A DNA stretch of 64,000 nucleotides, from NCBI GenBank assembly GCA_019914995.1, contig CM034136.1, positions 4,479,270 to 4,543,269 on the forward strand, in the 5' to 3' direction. The stretch comes from Acanthochlamys bracteata. Lineage: Eukaryota > Streptophyta > Magnoliopsida > Pandanales > Velloziaceae. Position numbers and translations under genes: made by a program. Positions within the stretch are counted from its first letter, which is position 1; each line of letters starts with the position of its first letter. Under the pieces are notes generated by a model. The model made no database searches. It saw only the letters and a list, made by a program, of their open reading frames with translations, and was not told the DNA's origin. Positions 36,701 to 49,139 of this stretch are shown here, in pieces.

Positions 36701-37280
36701 TAAAAAATAATATTTAAAAGTAGATTTAACTTATATATTTACTTGTTATTAAAATGAGTTTAGTTGTGAAGTTTAAATTTTAAAATGTGATGGCTAAAAA
36801 TTAAGTTTGAACAAAACGTTAATATAAATAAATATAAAAAATTTGAAACTCAATTTTTGATGAAAAATTAAAATTTCAAAGTAAGTAAACATGTACTAAG
36901 TCAAACATTATATCTGAAGAACAATTTCCTAGTGATTTTCCTCAACTTTAGCTGATCAGTTTTCTAGGTTGTCGTGAAATTTCCACGTATCCTACAATAT
37001 TCATTTCTGTTCAAAACAAATAAGTATTTACTTTATAGAGGAGAAAGCCACTTTCGCTATCTTGTCCATAATTGTCAAAATAGGCATGAACTTTAATCGT
37101 AGTGCATTACAGGAAAACAAAGAGCAGTCTAAAAGTTGAAGTATAATACATAGTGGACTTGCCGTCGTGACAATAGTTTCACATTATAAATTTAGGATTC
37201 TTTTTAAATCTATATTATGTATTATATTATGTATTATACTTTTTAAAACTAATAATATCAATCTATATTATGTATTATAT
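33707..37280. other. AT-rich intergenic region with MITE-like blocks
   Basis: No gene was found. The first 200 bp hold the CML 3' UTR. Dense A/T blocks with the shared interior words occur at about 34665-34850, 35025-35180, 35405-35640, 36200-36400 and 36640-36900. A short imperfect repeat of TCTATATTATGTATTATAT lies at about 37210-37285. Confidence 0.45.
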
Positions 37281-37414
37281 TATGACGAATTTAGAATTTT
37301 TTTAAAAACTAATTGGTAATGATTAGAATGAGTTCAAATTTTTATTAATATCATCTCAAAATTATTGATAAATAATATGGAACTAAATTATTTTTTAATA
37401 TCTGTTCTACAACA
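37281..37414 (-). repeat. TRIM 3' LTR (minus-strand orientation)
   Basis: It aligns along its length with 37693-37827. Shared words include GACGAATTTA, AATTGGTAAT and TATCTCAAAATTATT. Confidence 0.8.
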
Positions 37415-37455
37415 GAGCGTTTTTTTTTTTTTTAAAGTTGAATTGATTTGGACTA

Positions 37456-37608
37456 CTTATCCTGTAATGAATTGGATGAAATGGACGATCTGTTCTGAAA
37501 CAAAATAGATTATTTGTCATATAATGTAACGGATAACTGTTCTTCAAATGAAACGGATTATCTGTCCTGAAATGAAACGGACTATTTTTGTCCTAAAATG
37601 AACTGGAC
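37456..37608. repeat. 24-bp minisatellite inside the TRIM
   Basis: About six degenerate copies of CTGTCCTGAAATGAAACGGATTAT (written here in parts: CTGTCCTGAAATG then AAACGGATTAT) occupy most of the TRIM interior. Confidence 0.7.
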
Positions 37609-37692
37609 CATGAAGACCCTGAATAGATATGGATAATAAGTTAGATTTAGTCCATATTTTGGGCCGGTCCAGTCCAAGCCGCTCTGATATCA

Positions 37693-37827
37693 TGTGACGA
37701 ATTTAAAATTTTTCTTAAAATTAATTGGTAATAAGAAGAGTGAGCCCAAATTATTATGAATATTATCTCAAAATTATTAATAAACAATATAGAATTAAAC
37801 TATTCTTTAATATATATAAATTAAACA
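37693..37827 (-). repeat. TRIM 5' LTR (minus-strand orientation)
   Basis: Partner of 37281-37414, directly adjacent to the primer-binding site at 37681-37692. Confidence 0.8.
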
Positions 37828-38934
37828 ATCTTATTTCAATAGTTAACTTCGAAAGTGTAAATTTTATCTAACCTGTTAACAAAATATCAAAATTTAATAT
37901 GCTTAGACGTTTATTTGACTGTACGAAAAAGTGCGGAGAGAAATAAATAAATTTTAATCCGGACGCCAGCTTTTGTGATCTATATATTAGAAAATAGCTT
38001 TAACATAATAGGTGTATATATACCGGACCTCTTGGTTCTATTTATTTAATAGAGAGATTCCTGTAGGAGCAAGACTTCGTAATTGTTCGTGATCTGCAGC
38101 TCCGCAATTATGTTCATCATAACAAAATATATCCTCCGTTCAACATTGTGGACAAAAATAAATGACATTGTTATTCTTGAGAACATGCAACGCAATCCAG
38201 GTAGCATAAAAAGCGATCTATATTTGAATTATTGTGTTTCGTTTCTTGTTTCTGCTTAATTTTTAAGCTTCCGAGCATACACAACCTGTTAGAAGGAATA
38301 CCAGCTGAATAATATGAGACTAAACTTATTTTAAAATTGTCCCTCATGTGAAGTATGAATGTACGTTATACCGATCATGTGTGTAAAGGATTTATAGATC
38401 TGATTTATAACATTTGATATTATATTAGAAGTCTGTGTTTCTAATTCAAAATTTTAAGACAATAGATGAAGTTGATTAGATTAAAAACAATCTGTACATA
38501 TAATAATCTATTACGAAAAAATTCACCTATTTCTTAAATTTAAACAAAGTAAATACTATAGAAAACTTCTTGAAAAATTCAAATCTGAAAATTAAATGAA
38601 ATAAATTGAAAAAGCTATACGGAATGGTCTATGATCATGTCTGTTTTCAATTTCAAGTACAGATGAAGCTTTCATGAAAAGTCCTATGTATGAACAATCT
38701 TAACAAGTTGGGACTGAGTTCTCAGTGACATTGAAGTCTATGCTGCTGAATTGTGTTGCACGCAGAAGTCGAGTCACCAGCATTTGCTTGGACTAATTTG
38801 TGCAAGATAACAAGAAACAACACGAGCAAAGACAGCAACGCAAAACACAAGCGGTTCGTTCAATCAACATGACAACATTTGGTTCTGTTTGCTTACGATA
38901 GAAGAAATTTTGGCAAAAGGATTCAAGAGACTGA

Positions 38935-39081
38935 GACCTTCTAGCTGCGCTTCATGCATACCTAAATGAAATTGGTTCAATTTACTCAAATTTCACATTT
39001 TATGAAGAGGATTATTTTCCTGAGCATTGTTGGTATGCTGGCATAGTAAGAAAGCGTAGTTATCAATTGAAAGTCCTATAA
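38935..39081 (+). pseudogene. Short protein-like fragment, family unknown
   Basis: Forty-eight codons lie open between a TGA and a TAA and have natural-looking composition (LLAALHAYLNEIGS, YEEDYFPEHCWYAGIV). There is no start codon, and flanking frames hold stops. It could be a decayed exon or chance. I do not recognise the family. Confidence 0.25.
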
Positions 39082-40140
39082 AACTCATCATGGGATTCAA
39101 GAGGAGAATTTATAGACAAGGAGTCCAGAAGAATATTTCACGCACGATTCTGCATTCATATTTTCATATTCTATGATGAACATCAGGATTTGCAGAAGCC
39201 TTTCTACCTCATAAAGCATCTCTATGGTGGTAATATTTAAGGTCTTGGATGGACGGAAGCTCCATCTTGCTTCTCTTAGACGGTCTTCTTACAGACATTG
39301 ACTTTGTCCAGAATTTGCACCGGATGTTGCTGGTGAGTGGAAGAATCTTTCAAATCTTGAATTGTGCACTAGTCTTTGCACATTGATGCAACAAGCCATC
39401 AAAGCTTACAGCATCTTTATTGGAGCAAAACAACCATGACTATATGATTCATTGTAGTAGCTCATCAGCGGAGAATTTGGCTCTGTTTCTCTCAGATAGC
39501 AGACATATATGTTAAAACATGATGTTGTAGTAACTCAACAGCATACACATGCAGCAACTTTGGATTATGAAAGAGGGATGCTGTGAACATATGATGTTAT
39601 TATTTGTTCTTTATAAAAAAGCAAGAGCCAAGTAAAAACATTTAACTTATTATTTTAGTTATCCATATTGGACTCCGGACAATCTTAGCGTATAAAGGCA
39701 AATGAGTCTGTGACTAATTTTCTGTTCATAGCTGTTTATTTATGGCCTCTATGCAACAAGATGAGCATCACCTATGCTGGAAGCTGAAAACAAGTTGAAG
39801 AATATAAAGTTTACAAGGCTTGTACGATGAAACTCACTATGTCAAATTATAACATCACCAAATGAAACAAGAGGCCAGTGTCATTATTTAAGGATTTGAG
39901 AGAGAAACCACCTCAATAGGAAAATAAATAAATCCTACAAATTTCCGCAAACTCTGACTCCTATGTAAAGCATAAACATGAAAGTGATAAAACACTTGCC
40001 AGATCTTCAAAACTTAAAAAACCAAAACATCTCCTTCTCTGCTAGATACTAAAACCCATACAGCAAAATGTACTTAAAACAACTATTCACATTTTAGTCT
40101 TGATGATCAGCTGCAACTCTTAAAACCTCAAGAACGGTTT
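39082..40140. other. Intergenic, no gene seen
   Basis: Moderate composition, no domain recognised. The last part probably contains the 3' UTR of the minus-strand BTF3 gene. Confidence 0.4.
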
Positions 40141-41794
40141 TCAAGCTTGCTTCTCATCTGCGGGTTCTTCAAATGTTTCTCCAGGCACAAGTTCAGGGAC
40201 TTCATCTTCAGCTTCCTGATTGGTGGCACCACCATCACCTCTCTGCTTCTGGAACTGCTGAGCAAGTCGTTTAAGATTCTCCAAGTTGTCTGTACCTGGT
40301 CAAAACAAAGGAATACATTGAGTGAACATGGACTAAGAATAAGTCAAAAAAACATAACTTTAAACACAGAAGTCAGCTGCAACCTTCTGCTTTTGGGGCC
40401 TAAAAATGCGCAAGGAAACAAAATAAGATCCAGAAATTAAATTGAGATCGACAAGATAAGACAATGTGCAAGATGGAGCAAGAAAACATACAAAGTTACA
40501 AAAATCAAACAAGTGACTTCAATTGTGGTTAAGCAGAAATAAGTTACATGGGAGCCTTGCCTCATCAATAGATCTAACAAAAAACTACATAAAATCATGT
40601 TACAGGTATCAACAGTAATGGCTAAAAGAACTTGAAAGTGTTTAAAGCATCAACCATATTGTCCAGCTATAATCATGAACAGAAGATCCAAGTATACATT
40701 TGATTATTGTATAACTAGATCATAAACAGTGTAGTCAAATTAGTGCATTTCAAATGTTGGAACAAACATGGGAATAGTGGAATATGAGAGATACGCCTAG
40801 AAAGAATAGTTACCTAATTGCGAGATAAGTCCAGGTAGAACGTCCTGAAGCTCTGCATCCACAAATATTCATAACAATAATTCTGTACTTTAGAGGAGGC
40901 TAGGATAATGCACAAAAACAACATACTTAAAAAACAAGGCATGCTTGAACGTAGACTGCAGTAAGAAGCTTGACAAATAATATAAGGTTTAGGATTGAAA
41001 ACATCAAAGTCTGCCAAGTTGGATATTCCTGTGCTAAAAGCCGACCATGCTTTCTAGACCGCCTATTCATCAACCAAATTACAGTTTCATGGTTACATAA
41101 TCTGCTTCTTGTACTTCTGTATTCATCAGCCTATTTTATTCAAAAGCATCATGCCACTATGTGTGCAGGGATTTTCACGTAATTTCATAAATCCAAGGTG
41201 ATGAAAGAACTAGAAAATTTTTGGTTATATATTATAAGAGGTACACAAGATGTATAATTTCAAGTTAATGAAAACGAAAAAGGAGGTAAGGAAATACTCT
41301 TCGTCTGAGGAGAACCACTGACCACCCATGTGTTGGCAGCTATGGAAGCTTGAACTGCATCAGAAATTAAAGTTCAGATAAATTGCAACAAACAATCACC
41401 TTGATTGTGTGATTCTTTACCTTTGGGGTTCAGAAATTGGATGACCAGCTCATCCTTAAAAATGTTGACTTCTTCTATTGCTGGGATACTATTGACCCCT
41501 ATTCTTTTCAGAGTGGTCTGAAGTCGTTTATCATCAGTTGTTGTGGTCCTGTGAACTGCTTTCTTCTTCCTGTCAAAATGGGTATCGGTGTGCATCCATG
41601 GCACAAGTCAATAAGAAATCCATTTCCGAAAGCATTACCAATTATTAGACAGTGACTAACCAATATTTCTCCAAAAGAGGATAGCACTAGCCAATCCAAC
41701 AGAAAAGAAGTGATATAGATGACTACCTGCGCACGCTACCCTTTCCACCAGTACGAACTGCACTTGCAATCTTCATAAGCCTCTCCTTATCCAT
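40141..41794 (-). CDS. BTF3: Basic transcription factor 3 / NAC beta subunit
   Basis: Five coding exons (41794-41727, 41569-41421, 41354-41298, 40852-40814, 40295-40141) join with GT-AG borders into an intact 155-residue protein. It starts [20 protein letters not shown] and ends EEPADEKQA. The N-terminal [10 protein letters not shown] motif is the ribosome-binding signature of NAC beta. The NAC domain covers about residues 35-95 ([36 protein letters not shown]). NAC beta pairs with NAC alpha on ribosomes and shields nascent chains from wrong targeting; that is known family biology. Length matches plant BTF3. The leader seems to be spliced, with a non-coding exon near 43268-43400 and an intron of about 1.46 kb before the ATG exon. 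Confidence 0.93.
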
Positions 41795-43267
41795 CTGTAC
41801 GACAAAAACAGTACAAACTTGCAATTACAAAATAAGAGAAATGCTGAGATGTTATCTTCTAAGGTTGAATGATTAATCATATGCGTGCTGCAAACAAGAA
41901 GCAATAGGTGAGAAGAAAAAATTTAAATAAAAGAATTACTGCTTAGATGAACTAAAGCTTGTTAACATTCTAGGGTTATTCAATGACTTCGCTGCATTTT
42001 CAAATAGGGCCAAAAAGACGACCATCACATATAAGAATCTGTCACGACACTATTTCAAGCACTTTAGAGTACTTATTGCTCAAGTTGATACAGAAGTTGT
42101 GTCTAGTGCTTTGTGAGGACCGATGCAACACCCATTAGGTGATCCACATAGTATTTCAAAGCAGATACTCCAGTACTTAACCTTGAAATGTTCCAAAGAA
42201 GATGCTTTAAAAACCATCTTTTTCATTAAAATATGCTTGTGGCTCCAAGCATTGATAATGTAGTACTAGAGACTAGTGCATGGCTAAAGCCAAGAAGATG
42301 ATCTTCTAATGCATGAACTTGCACAATATACCTGGCTGAGAAAGTAAAAATCAAGCAATAACCAACCACCAGGAATGGATGAACATTATCAGGATTATAC
42401 AGTATCTAAACTTCATGAACTAATGAAAATGGCAAGGATATTTAAGCCTCCTACTTCAGAAAGAAGGAAGACTGAGATACGTGGTAGTTAACAAAGCAGT
42501 TCAAGCTACTAATTTGTCACAAAGCAATACAACATAGCTGAAAATTCCATGATGCTTTATAACTTCAGCTCATCGCGAGGAACAGGAACAAGATCCTACA
42601 GAACAATAAGCTTCAATGCTTATGCAATTTGGCACCACACAGTCATGTTGGTTTAGAAAGACAAAACCCTCAAAGTTGTCAGTATCGCTTCAATGACACA
42701 GACATTATGCAACTCTGAATAGAAACTAAAATATGCTAAAATATTAATAAAGTTCTCCACAATATCGTAAGAGACTATGCCAGCAATGTCTAATGCTGCA
42801 TACGAGAATAGGTAATAGGCATTCCTACTTTGATATACTATTATCATGTAAGTGACATAACATATGCACTTGCTTGTTCTTTTATCAAACAAAAATAAAC
42901 ATGTTGTTCCAGTTTCTCCTCGTTTCAACTAAAACACTGACAATCCAAATCATTATCTACCACCAAATGGGTTCTTCACACATTGTCTATATTGCTGCAG
43001 AAACATAATCATCATTCAACAAAATATTTATTTCATCCACTAACAATTACGAACTATCCACTAAAATTCTACCAAACAAGCATTACATTAAAACACACAT
43101 TACATTCATTATTCTACAAAACAACTCTTCAAAACATAAATCCAACATAAACAAATTAAAAAGAAAAAGAAAGAACAATGTACATCCATAGATATGCAAA
43201 AAATGTCTCTTAACTAGAAACAAGAAATCGTTGTATACATTGATAGAGAAATAGAAAGAGAGATTAC

Positions 43268-43400
43268 TGTAGCTCGCAGATTGTTGACGTTTGTCGTCAG
43301 GAGACAGCAACGAGTTCCGGCGCTCGTATGAAAAGGTTTGCCCTAGTCGTAGTTGGAAGGCTTTCTTCGTGAGTATTCAACCATTCTCTCAAGCCCATTT
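43268..43400 (-). other. Probable non-coding first exon of BTF3
   Basis: The minus strand reads GCGAGCTACA then GTAATCTC, a plausible donor, near 43268. The GC-richer block ends near 43400, where the divergent intergenic begins. The acceptor would be the CAG at 41797-41795, directly before the ATG. Inferred only. Confidence 0.4.
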
Positions 43401-43504
43401 AAAGTCCAGCCAGAATCTTCCAAACAAGCCCAACAGCCGCCTTATATCAAGTTAGTTTATCATATCCCTGCATTACATTATTACCGATCACAAACTGTGA
43501 TTAT

Positions 43505-43685
43505 TGAAAGAAATTTTTGAAAGTTTTTCTAAAAAAAATATTTTAAAATAGTTTCTTAATTAAAAAATAATAAATATAATAATAATAATAAATATATATA
43601 TTTTTTATTTATGTTTTAAAATTTTCAAAATAAATTTGTAAAATTTTAAAAAATTTTATTGAAAATAAGTTGGAATAAAAAGCGG
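43505..43685. mobile_element. MITE-like AT-rich block in the BTF3/LWD divergent promoter
   Basis: Interior words (ATTTTAAAATTTTCAAAATAAATTT, here shortened) resemble other AT blocks in the window. It ends only about 70 bp before the LWD-like ATG. Borders and target duplication are not resolved. Confidence 0.35.
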
Positions 43686-43755
43686 GAGAAAAACTCTTTT
43701 GCTCTGAGTAAACTTTGAAACATCTCTCTTTAGCACGACAGCAATAGCGGCTGCC

Positions 43756-45403
43756 ATGGGCGTCTGAAGAAAGGGGCAAAGACGACGGTAGTGGAGAAAT
43801 ATCCGGCAGGGGATGTGGCGTTGGGTCAGACGAAAATCGTCATTCTCAGCAACAGCAACAACAGAGGTCGGAGATCTACACTTATGAAGTACCATGGCAC
43901 ATCTACGGAATGAACTGGAGCGCGCGCAGTGATAAGAAGTACAGGTTAGCGATTGCAAGCTTGCTTGAAACGTACAACAATCGAGTTGAGATCGTTCAGC
44001 TCGATGAATCAACGGGTGAGATTCGATCTGATTCAACACTCTCGTTCGAGCACCCGTACCCACCGACGACGGTTATATTCGTTCCTGATCGAGATGTTTA
44101 CTGCCGGACCTACTCGCCACGTCAGCATATTTTCTTCGGATTTGGCGAATTCGCTCTGATGATGAAGTGGCAGATACTGCTAACGAGAATTCTAATTATA
44201 ACAATCATGGCGCTGGACAGAAGGTATATCAATATATGTTTTTCAATTCAAATTAGGCTTGCTCACATTTCAGTTATGCTTTGCAATGGAATATGAGACC
44301 AATTTTTGTGCTACTTGGTTAATTGGTAACTTTTTGTTAGATATTGATGTTTATTTGCAATACTTCAAATCAAGTAGGTAAAATTTAGAGTGATTTGGGT
44401 TTTGCTGTATGTATGTATGCTAGCCGCTTTAAATTGCTAATTTGGAATATTCATTTGCTTCTATAAAATTGTTCAATTTCCCTTTGCTACTTATTTAAGA
44501 TGTATATCGGCAGACCATTTTTACGATACTGTGAGATTGGTTATCTTAGTTCCAATTTTTCCAGATCTATTTTTGGTACAACTCTGATAGAAATAAGTTG
44601 ATGGAACGCCTTGAAAGAATCAGTTTCTATTCCTGCATGTTTAGCTTAATTTGGTTTTCATTTTTATTTCATGAAGGTGGAACTGCGATCAGTGCTGAAT
44701 GGAGACAAGAGTTCTGATTACTGTGGATAACATCATTTGACTGGAATAAGGCCACGGCGACTTGGGACATCATCAATTGACACCACCTGCACTATATGGG
44801 ACCTGGAATGTTAAGCTGTTGACACCCAGCTCATGCACATGACAAATAGGTGTATGGCATAGCTTGGGGTGGTGTAGGAGTCTTTGCCTCTGTGTCAGCT
44901 GATGGCTCTGTCCGTGTCTTTGACCTTCGTGACAAGGAGCACTCTACCATTATCTATGAGTCATCTGACCCTGTTGGTACTCCACTTGTTCGCCTTGGAT
45001 GGAACAAGCAAGACCCAAGATACATGGCCACTATTATCATGGACAGTCCCAAGGTGGTGTTCTAGACATTCACTTCCCGACCATCCCTGTGGTTGAGCTC
45101 CAAAGCCATCAAGCTAATGTCAATGCAATTGCATGGGCCCCTCATAGCTCCTGTCACATATGCACTGCTGGAGATGACTCGCAGGACCTCATCTGGGATC
45201 TCTCTTCCATGTGCAGCAGTAGCAGTGGTGCTGCAGGAGCAGGTTCCTCACCTCCACCTCAACATACAGCAGCTGATGGAGGGCTTAACCCTATACTAGC
45301 CTACACTGCAGGTCCCAAGAATGAGCAGCTCCAGTGGTTGTCCTCCCAGCCTGACTGGGTTGCCATTGCCTTTTCTTCTAAACTCCAGACACTCCATGTT
45401 TGA
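43756..45403 (+). pseudogene. LWD/AN11-type WD40 protein, frameshifted and stopped
   Basis: The sequence matches LWD1/TTG1-like WD40 proteins nearly end to end ([84 protein letters not shown]). An intron at 44224-44676 has good GT-AG borders. The frame is broken by a 1-nt loss just after ATG 43756-43758 and another near 44093, then losses near 44724 (about 4 nt) and 44753 (about 5 nt). Two stops follow, TAA 44812-44814 and TAG 44847-44849, with 1-nt losses near 44834 and 45058. These proteins are WD40 scaffolds in circadian or pigment/trichome control. Eight independent lesions make a working product implausible, unless the assembly is poor. Confidence 0.88.
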
Positions 45404-48400
45404 TTATTAAAGGGAGAAACTAGTAAGGCTTCTTCATTGATGCTGACTTGTTGCATGTCATTTGCCACCACTGCAGCAACTGCCACAACTTAAAATTAGT
45501 GAACTCTTACTATAATTTCATCATAGAGAGAAATAGACAGTGTTACTTCTGCTCCGGTCACAGTGATGTTATTGTTTTGCTTTACTATGGTACTTGATTG
45601 CTCAGGTCCTGCATGTGACCATGGCATTGGTGATCAACCTGGAACTTTGTTGTACATTGTCCAGTATAATTATATGGTTTAATCATGTTAGAGGATGAAT
45701 TTTGGTAATCAAATATGTTAACTAACATGATTTTCTTCCTTTCTCATTTTGTATTCAGTAACTACATGTCATACTTACTCCTTGAACAAGCTTTGGTAAA
45801 TGTGAGAGTTATTGCCCTCATCAACTAGAAGGCAAATTTCTGTTTGACTTATTGATTGCTAGTTGTATTAGCTTGTAAGCTTTACTTTTAATTTTTTAAG
45901 TATTCTCCTAAAATTGAAATAAGATCTGCATGTTTTTTGGTCTTACTTATCTTTCTAGAAACTCTTTAGTTTGGAGTGCAACATTGAAAGAAATGAATTG
46001 CATATAAGAATTATGTTGAAGAGGGATTTTAATTTGATGGCTCTTTATTACTTGAAAATCCTACTCTTATCAACTGTCTCCATGAAAACACATTCCTTGT
46101 ATTTAACTTAAAAAGTAGGCATCTCCCAATTCCCAACCACTATGATGTAGAAACTTCATCGCAGTTTATAGATGTATATATTAGGGGAAAGTGGGTTTGG
46201 TATGGTTTGATTTTGCATTTGTGGGCATTTCAATTTATTTTCTCATAATTCCATTGTTCATTGAGAGGCAGCTATATGGGGTTTTTCTGGTTTTTTGCAT
46301 TCGCTTGATTTGGTATTGGATATCAACAGAGCTGTGAAAATGGTTATGCCCAAATTGTTCTTAATAACCCAGATCAATGCTCGAGCAAGCTTTGGACTTA
46401 AGGTAATGGGTAAGAATAGCTTTTTACTTCAATACCTAAGCCCTAAATAACTATACTAGGTTTGTAGATAACAATGCCTTTGGTGAAGAACTACTTCGTA
46501 TAGTGATGTATATGGTAAGCATTCATGGTTGCTTTTCAAGTGCTTGCACGGTGTTTTTGGGCATTCAAGTGTCAGGGGCCTTGCAAATTTGTAGTTCTGC
46601 GTTGGTTCTTTCTTCTTCTGCATCCGCTAATTGATCATCCACAATTGGCTGATAAAAATGCAAAATCTTATAGATTCAAGATTATAGAAGTTTTTTTGGT
46701 CTCTGAATATTTCCTCTCACCTGATCATGTGCAAGATGCTGGCTACAACTTCTTAATCATCATGACTGCTCTGTACAAGTCAGTATGGAGTAGTTACAGA
46801 TACTCTGAAATGTCAACCGATAATTTTTGGTAACTCGATTGGAATAGTGGTTTTGCTTGGAGTGTCTTCCTGTCTGTATCGGACATGCTATAGTCATACC
46901 TTCAGATAGCTCTTTTTCAGCCTCTTTGTGGTGCTGAAGGTAGCAGAGGCCATTACCTGTAGACTTGTGGCTCAGTCGCATTGGTGGAGTTGAATATTTT
47001 AGCTTCTAGAGAACTAAGAATTCTGTTGATGCCTATATTTTCGGTTCTGTAAGTGAATTTGTCAATTGTTTCAAGTTGCAAGTTCAGGAACAATGAGCCT
47101 CACTTGTTTGACTAGCATATGTATGGATCTCTTCATTTATGGAAGCGACTTAGCTGTGCAACTTTTGATAGTCTTTGCGCTTTCATCTGTGAATATTTAG
47201 AGGAGCATCTCGCAGAATGAGATTTGTGTATTGATGTCATAATTAGCTTCGAATGTGTTGTGATTAGTGATTTATTAAATATAATTCAGCATGATGCCTT
47301 TTCCATCTGCACAGTAAAGAAGTATTGTGCACTATTTTTGGTATAAAACTTGTCTCGTTATGTGTTTGTTTAGTGTTGATGTAGACAAACCATCTAAAAA
47401 GATATTTTATCTTAGTCTATTCTGCAAATGCACGATTATCGTATACGTATAGAAAATAACGAGTTTGTTCTATATAAATTATTGTTAATTTTAATTTAAA
47501 TCAACTATAAAAAATTATGTTTTTTGTGAAGATTAATAAAAAGTATATGAAATTACGAAAGTAAAATAAAGTATTTAGATGTGAATATAGAGATGCAAGT
47601 AAGGGGAGTTTTAAAATTCATTACTAATATCTTTAATTTAATTCTTAAATAAATATGATAATAGATGATGACGATTGTGAAAATTTTGTACCTAATATTT
47701 TGATCCAGCTCTTAAATATAATTTCTAATTATAATTTTAATTTTGATGCAGTCTAAAATTACCTATTTATAGTGATATTCTAACTCTTTATTTTAGAAAT
47801 TACTATAACATATTAAATCCTGCAAAATTATAATTATGTAATTATATTCATATTAGTTCTGTTATTCATAAATTATGCTCCGATTGATTTTCGCAAACAC
47901 AATTAATAAAATAGTCCAAATATCAAATTCAATATTAATCAAATATACAGATTCAATATCTAAACATCCTTTTACATAAAAACTAACAACTCATAATAAA
48001 ATTAATAATCCATAAATTATATAATATTGAAGAAATAAATTAAATTTGTTAAGATTTTATTCTAACTTCAATTTAGAAATTTTAGCTAGTCATGCTAAAA
48101 TTACATATAATATAATATAATGTATGAATTAAATATGATAAAAGAGAGAACAAATATGAAATTCTTAATCTTAAAGAGCCTGGATGTTTTCTGATAGATA
48201 TCCCGCGGCGGCTCCAAGGAAACCCCTCCCTCTTTACCACCGAGGCTTCTCCTTTTGTATTCTTAATTAAGCTTGATTTAAGCAAATCTATTTGCTTGAC
48301 ACAAAGATGGGCTGATGCATGTGGGTTGGTTGAGGCCGAAGAACAATATTTTTTCTTGTTTTTTTCTTTGCTTAGCTTTTTTTGAACATTTCACTTTTTT

Positions 48401-48595
48401 TCTTCTTTACCTAACATAAAAAATAATTTAATTTATTTCAGAATAATAATAAAATATTATTTATATTATATTAATATGATATAAAAATATATGTAATTGT
48501 ATATCCATCAAATGTGAACCTATACTTTTTTGAGAACCTATGCTTGTGCTAGTTACCTATCCAGAACTAGAGCTTTCTTGTGCTGCTTTGTAAGA
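45404..48595. other. Intergenic, no supportable gene
   Basis: The stretch to about 47350 has moderate composition and may include the former 3' UTR of the LWD-like gene. After that it becomes AT-rich. The frame at 46525-46833 has no recognisable domain. Confidence 0.4.
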
Positions 48596-48838
48596 CTGCG
48601 TTTGAAATTATTTATAAAATAAAAAATATTTTTATTTTTTAAAAAAATGAGTTCTATTTTTTTATTTTTAAAAAAATAATAAAAATATGTAATAAAAAAA
48701 TCTCATTACGTTAAAATTTTTTACACTTTCTAAATTTTTAAATAAATTTTCTAAATATTTATAAAATATATATTAAAAAATAAAAAATAAAAAATTTTTA
48801 AAAAATATTGAAAAAAAAATTGAACCAAACACTCCTTA
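48596..48838. mobile_element. MITE-like AT-rich element
   Basis: The left end GACTGCGTTTGAAATT pairs imperfectly with the complement of the right end, GGAGTGTTTGGTTCAATT. The interior resembles 20528-20745. The target duplication is unclear. Confidence 0.5.
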
Positions 48839-48863
48839 TATACCATTGATGTCGCAATTCTAA

Positions 48864-49139
48864 AAGTGTTGGTTTATCTAGATTTTAAACTAAATTTTAG
48901 AAAATAAGTTTCAATAATAAACTTTTTAGAAAGTGAAATTTAAAAATAAGTTTATTTTATATTTATTTATTATTAAAAATGAGTTTAGAAGGGAAATTTT
49001 TTATATTTAAATTTTAAATTTTAAAAAAATTTTTTGGTGAAAAAATTGAGTTTAATTTGTGTTTATTTTATTTCAAAATTAAATTAGAGTGAATTTTTTA
49101 GTAAAAAAAAGTGAGTTTAAGCTTTAGATAACAACGTCA
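48864..49139. mobile_element. MITE-like element, TAA flanks (probable)
   Basis: Left GTGTTGGTTTATCTAGA and right-end complement GACGTTGTTATCTAAAG form an imperfect inverted repeat. TAA occurs at both edges. The interior is A/T with no ORF. Confidence 0.5.

Larger units (their letters stand above)
37281..37827 (-). mobile_element. TRIM (terminal-repeat retrotransposon in miniature), about 547 bp
   Basis: Two directly repeated ends of about 135 bp (37281-37414 and 37693-37827) flank a 278-bp interior without an ORF. On the minus strand the right copy begins TGTTTAATT and ends TTCGTCACA. It is followed at once by TGATATCAGAGC (37692-37681), a near-match to the initiator tRNA-Met primer-binding site. 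An A-rich tract at the other interior edge could be the polypurine tract. Short LTRs, a Met primer site and no coding capacity define TRIMs. No 5-bp target duplication was recognised, and the two LTRs differ at many sites, so the copy is old. Confidence 0.8.

Noticed and set aside
37205..37285. Possible third TRIM LTR left of 37281
   Set aside because: Only short TATATTATGTATTATA words and a CTTTTTAAAACTAAT stretch are shared; more likely simple repeat or fragment.
46525..46833. 102-codon frame with hydrophobic stretches
   Set aside because: No domain, no neighbour support, composition typical of chance frames.
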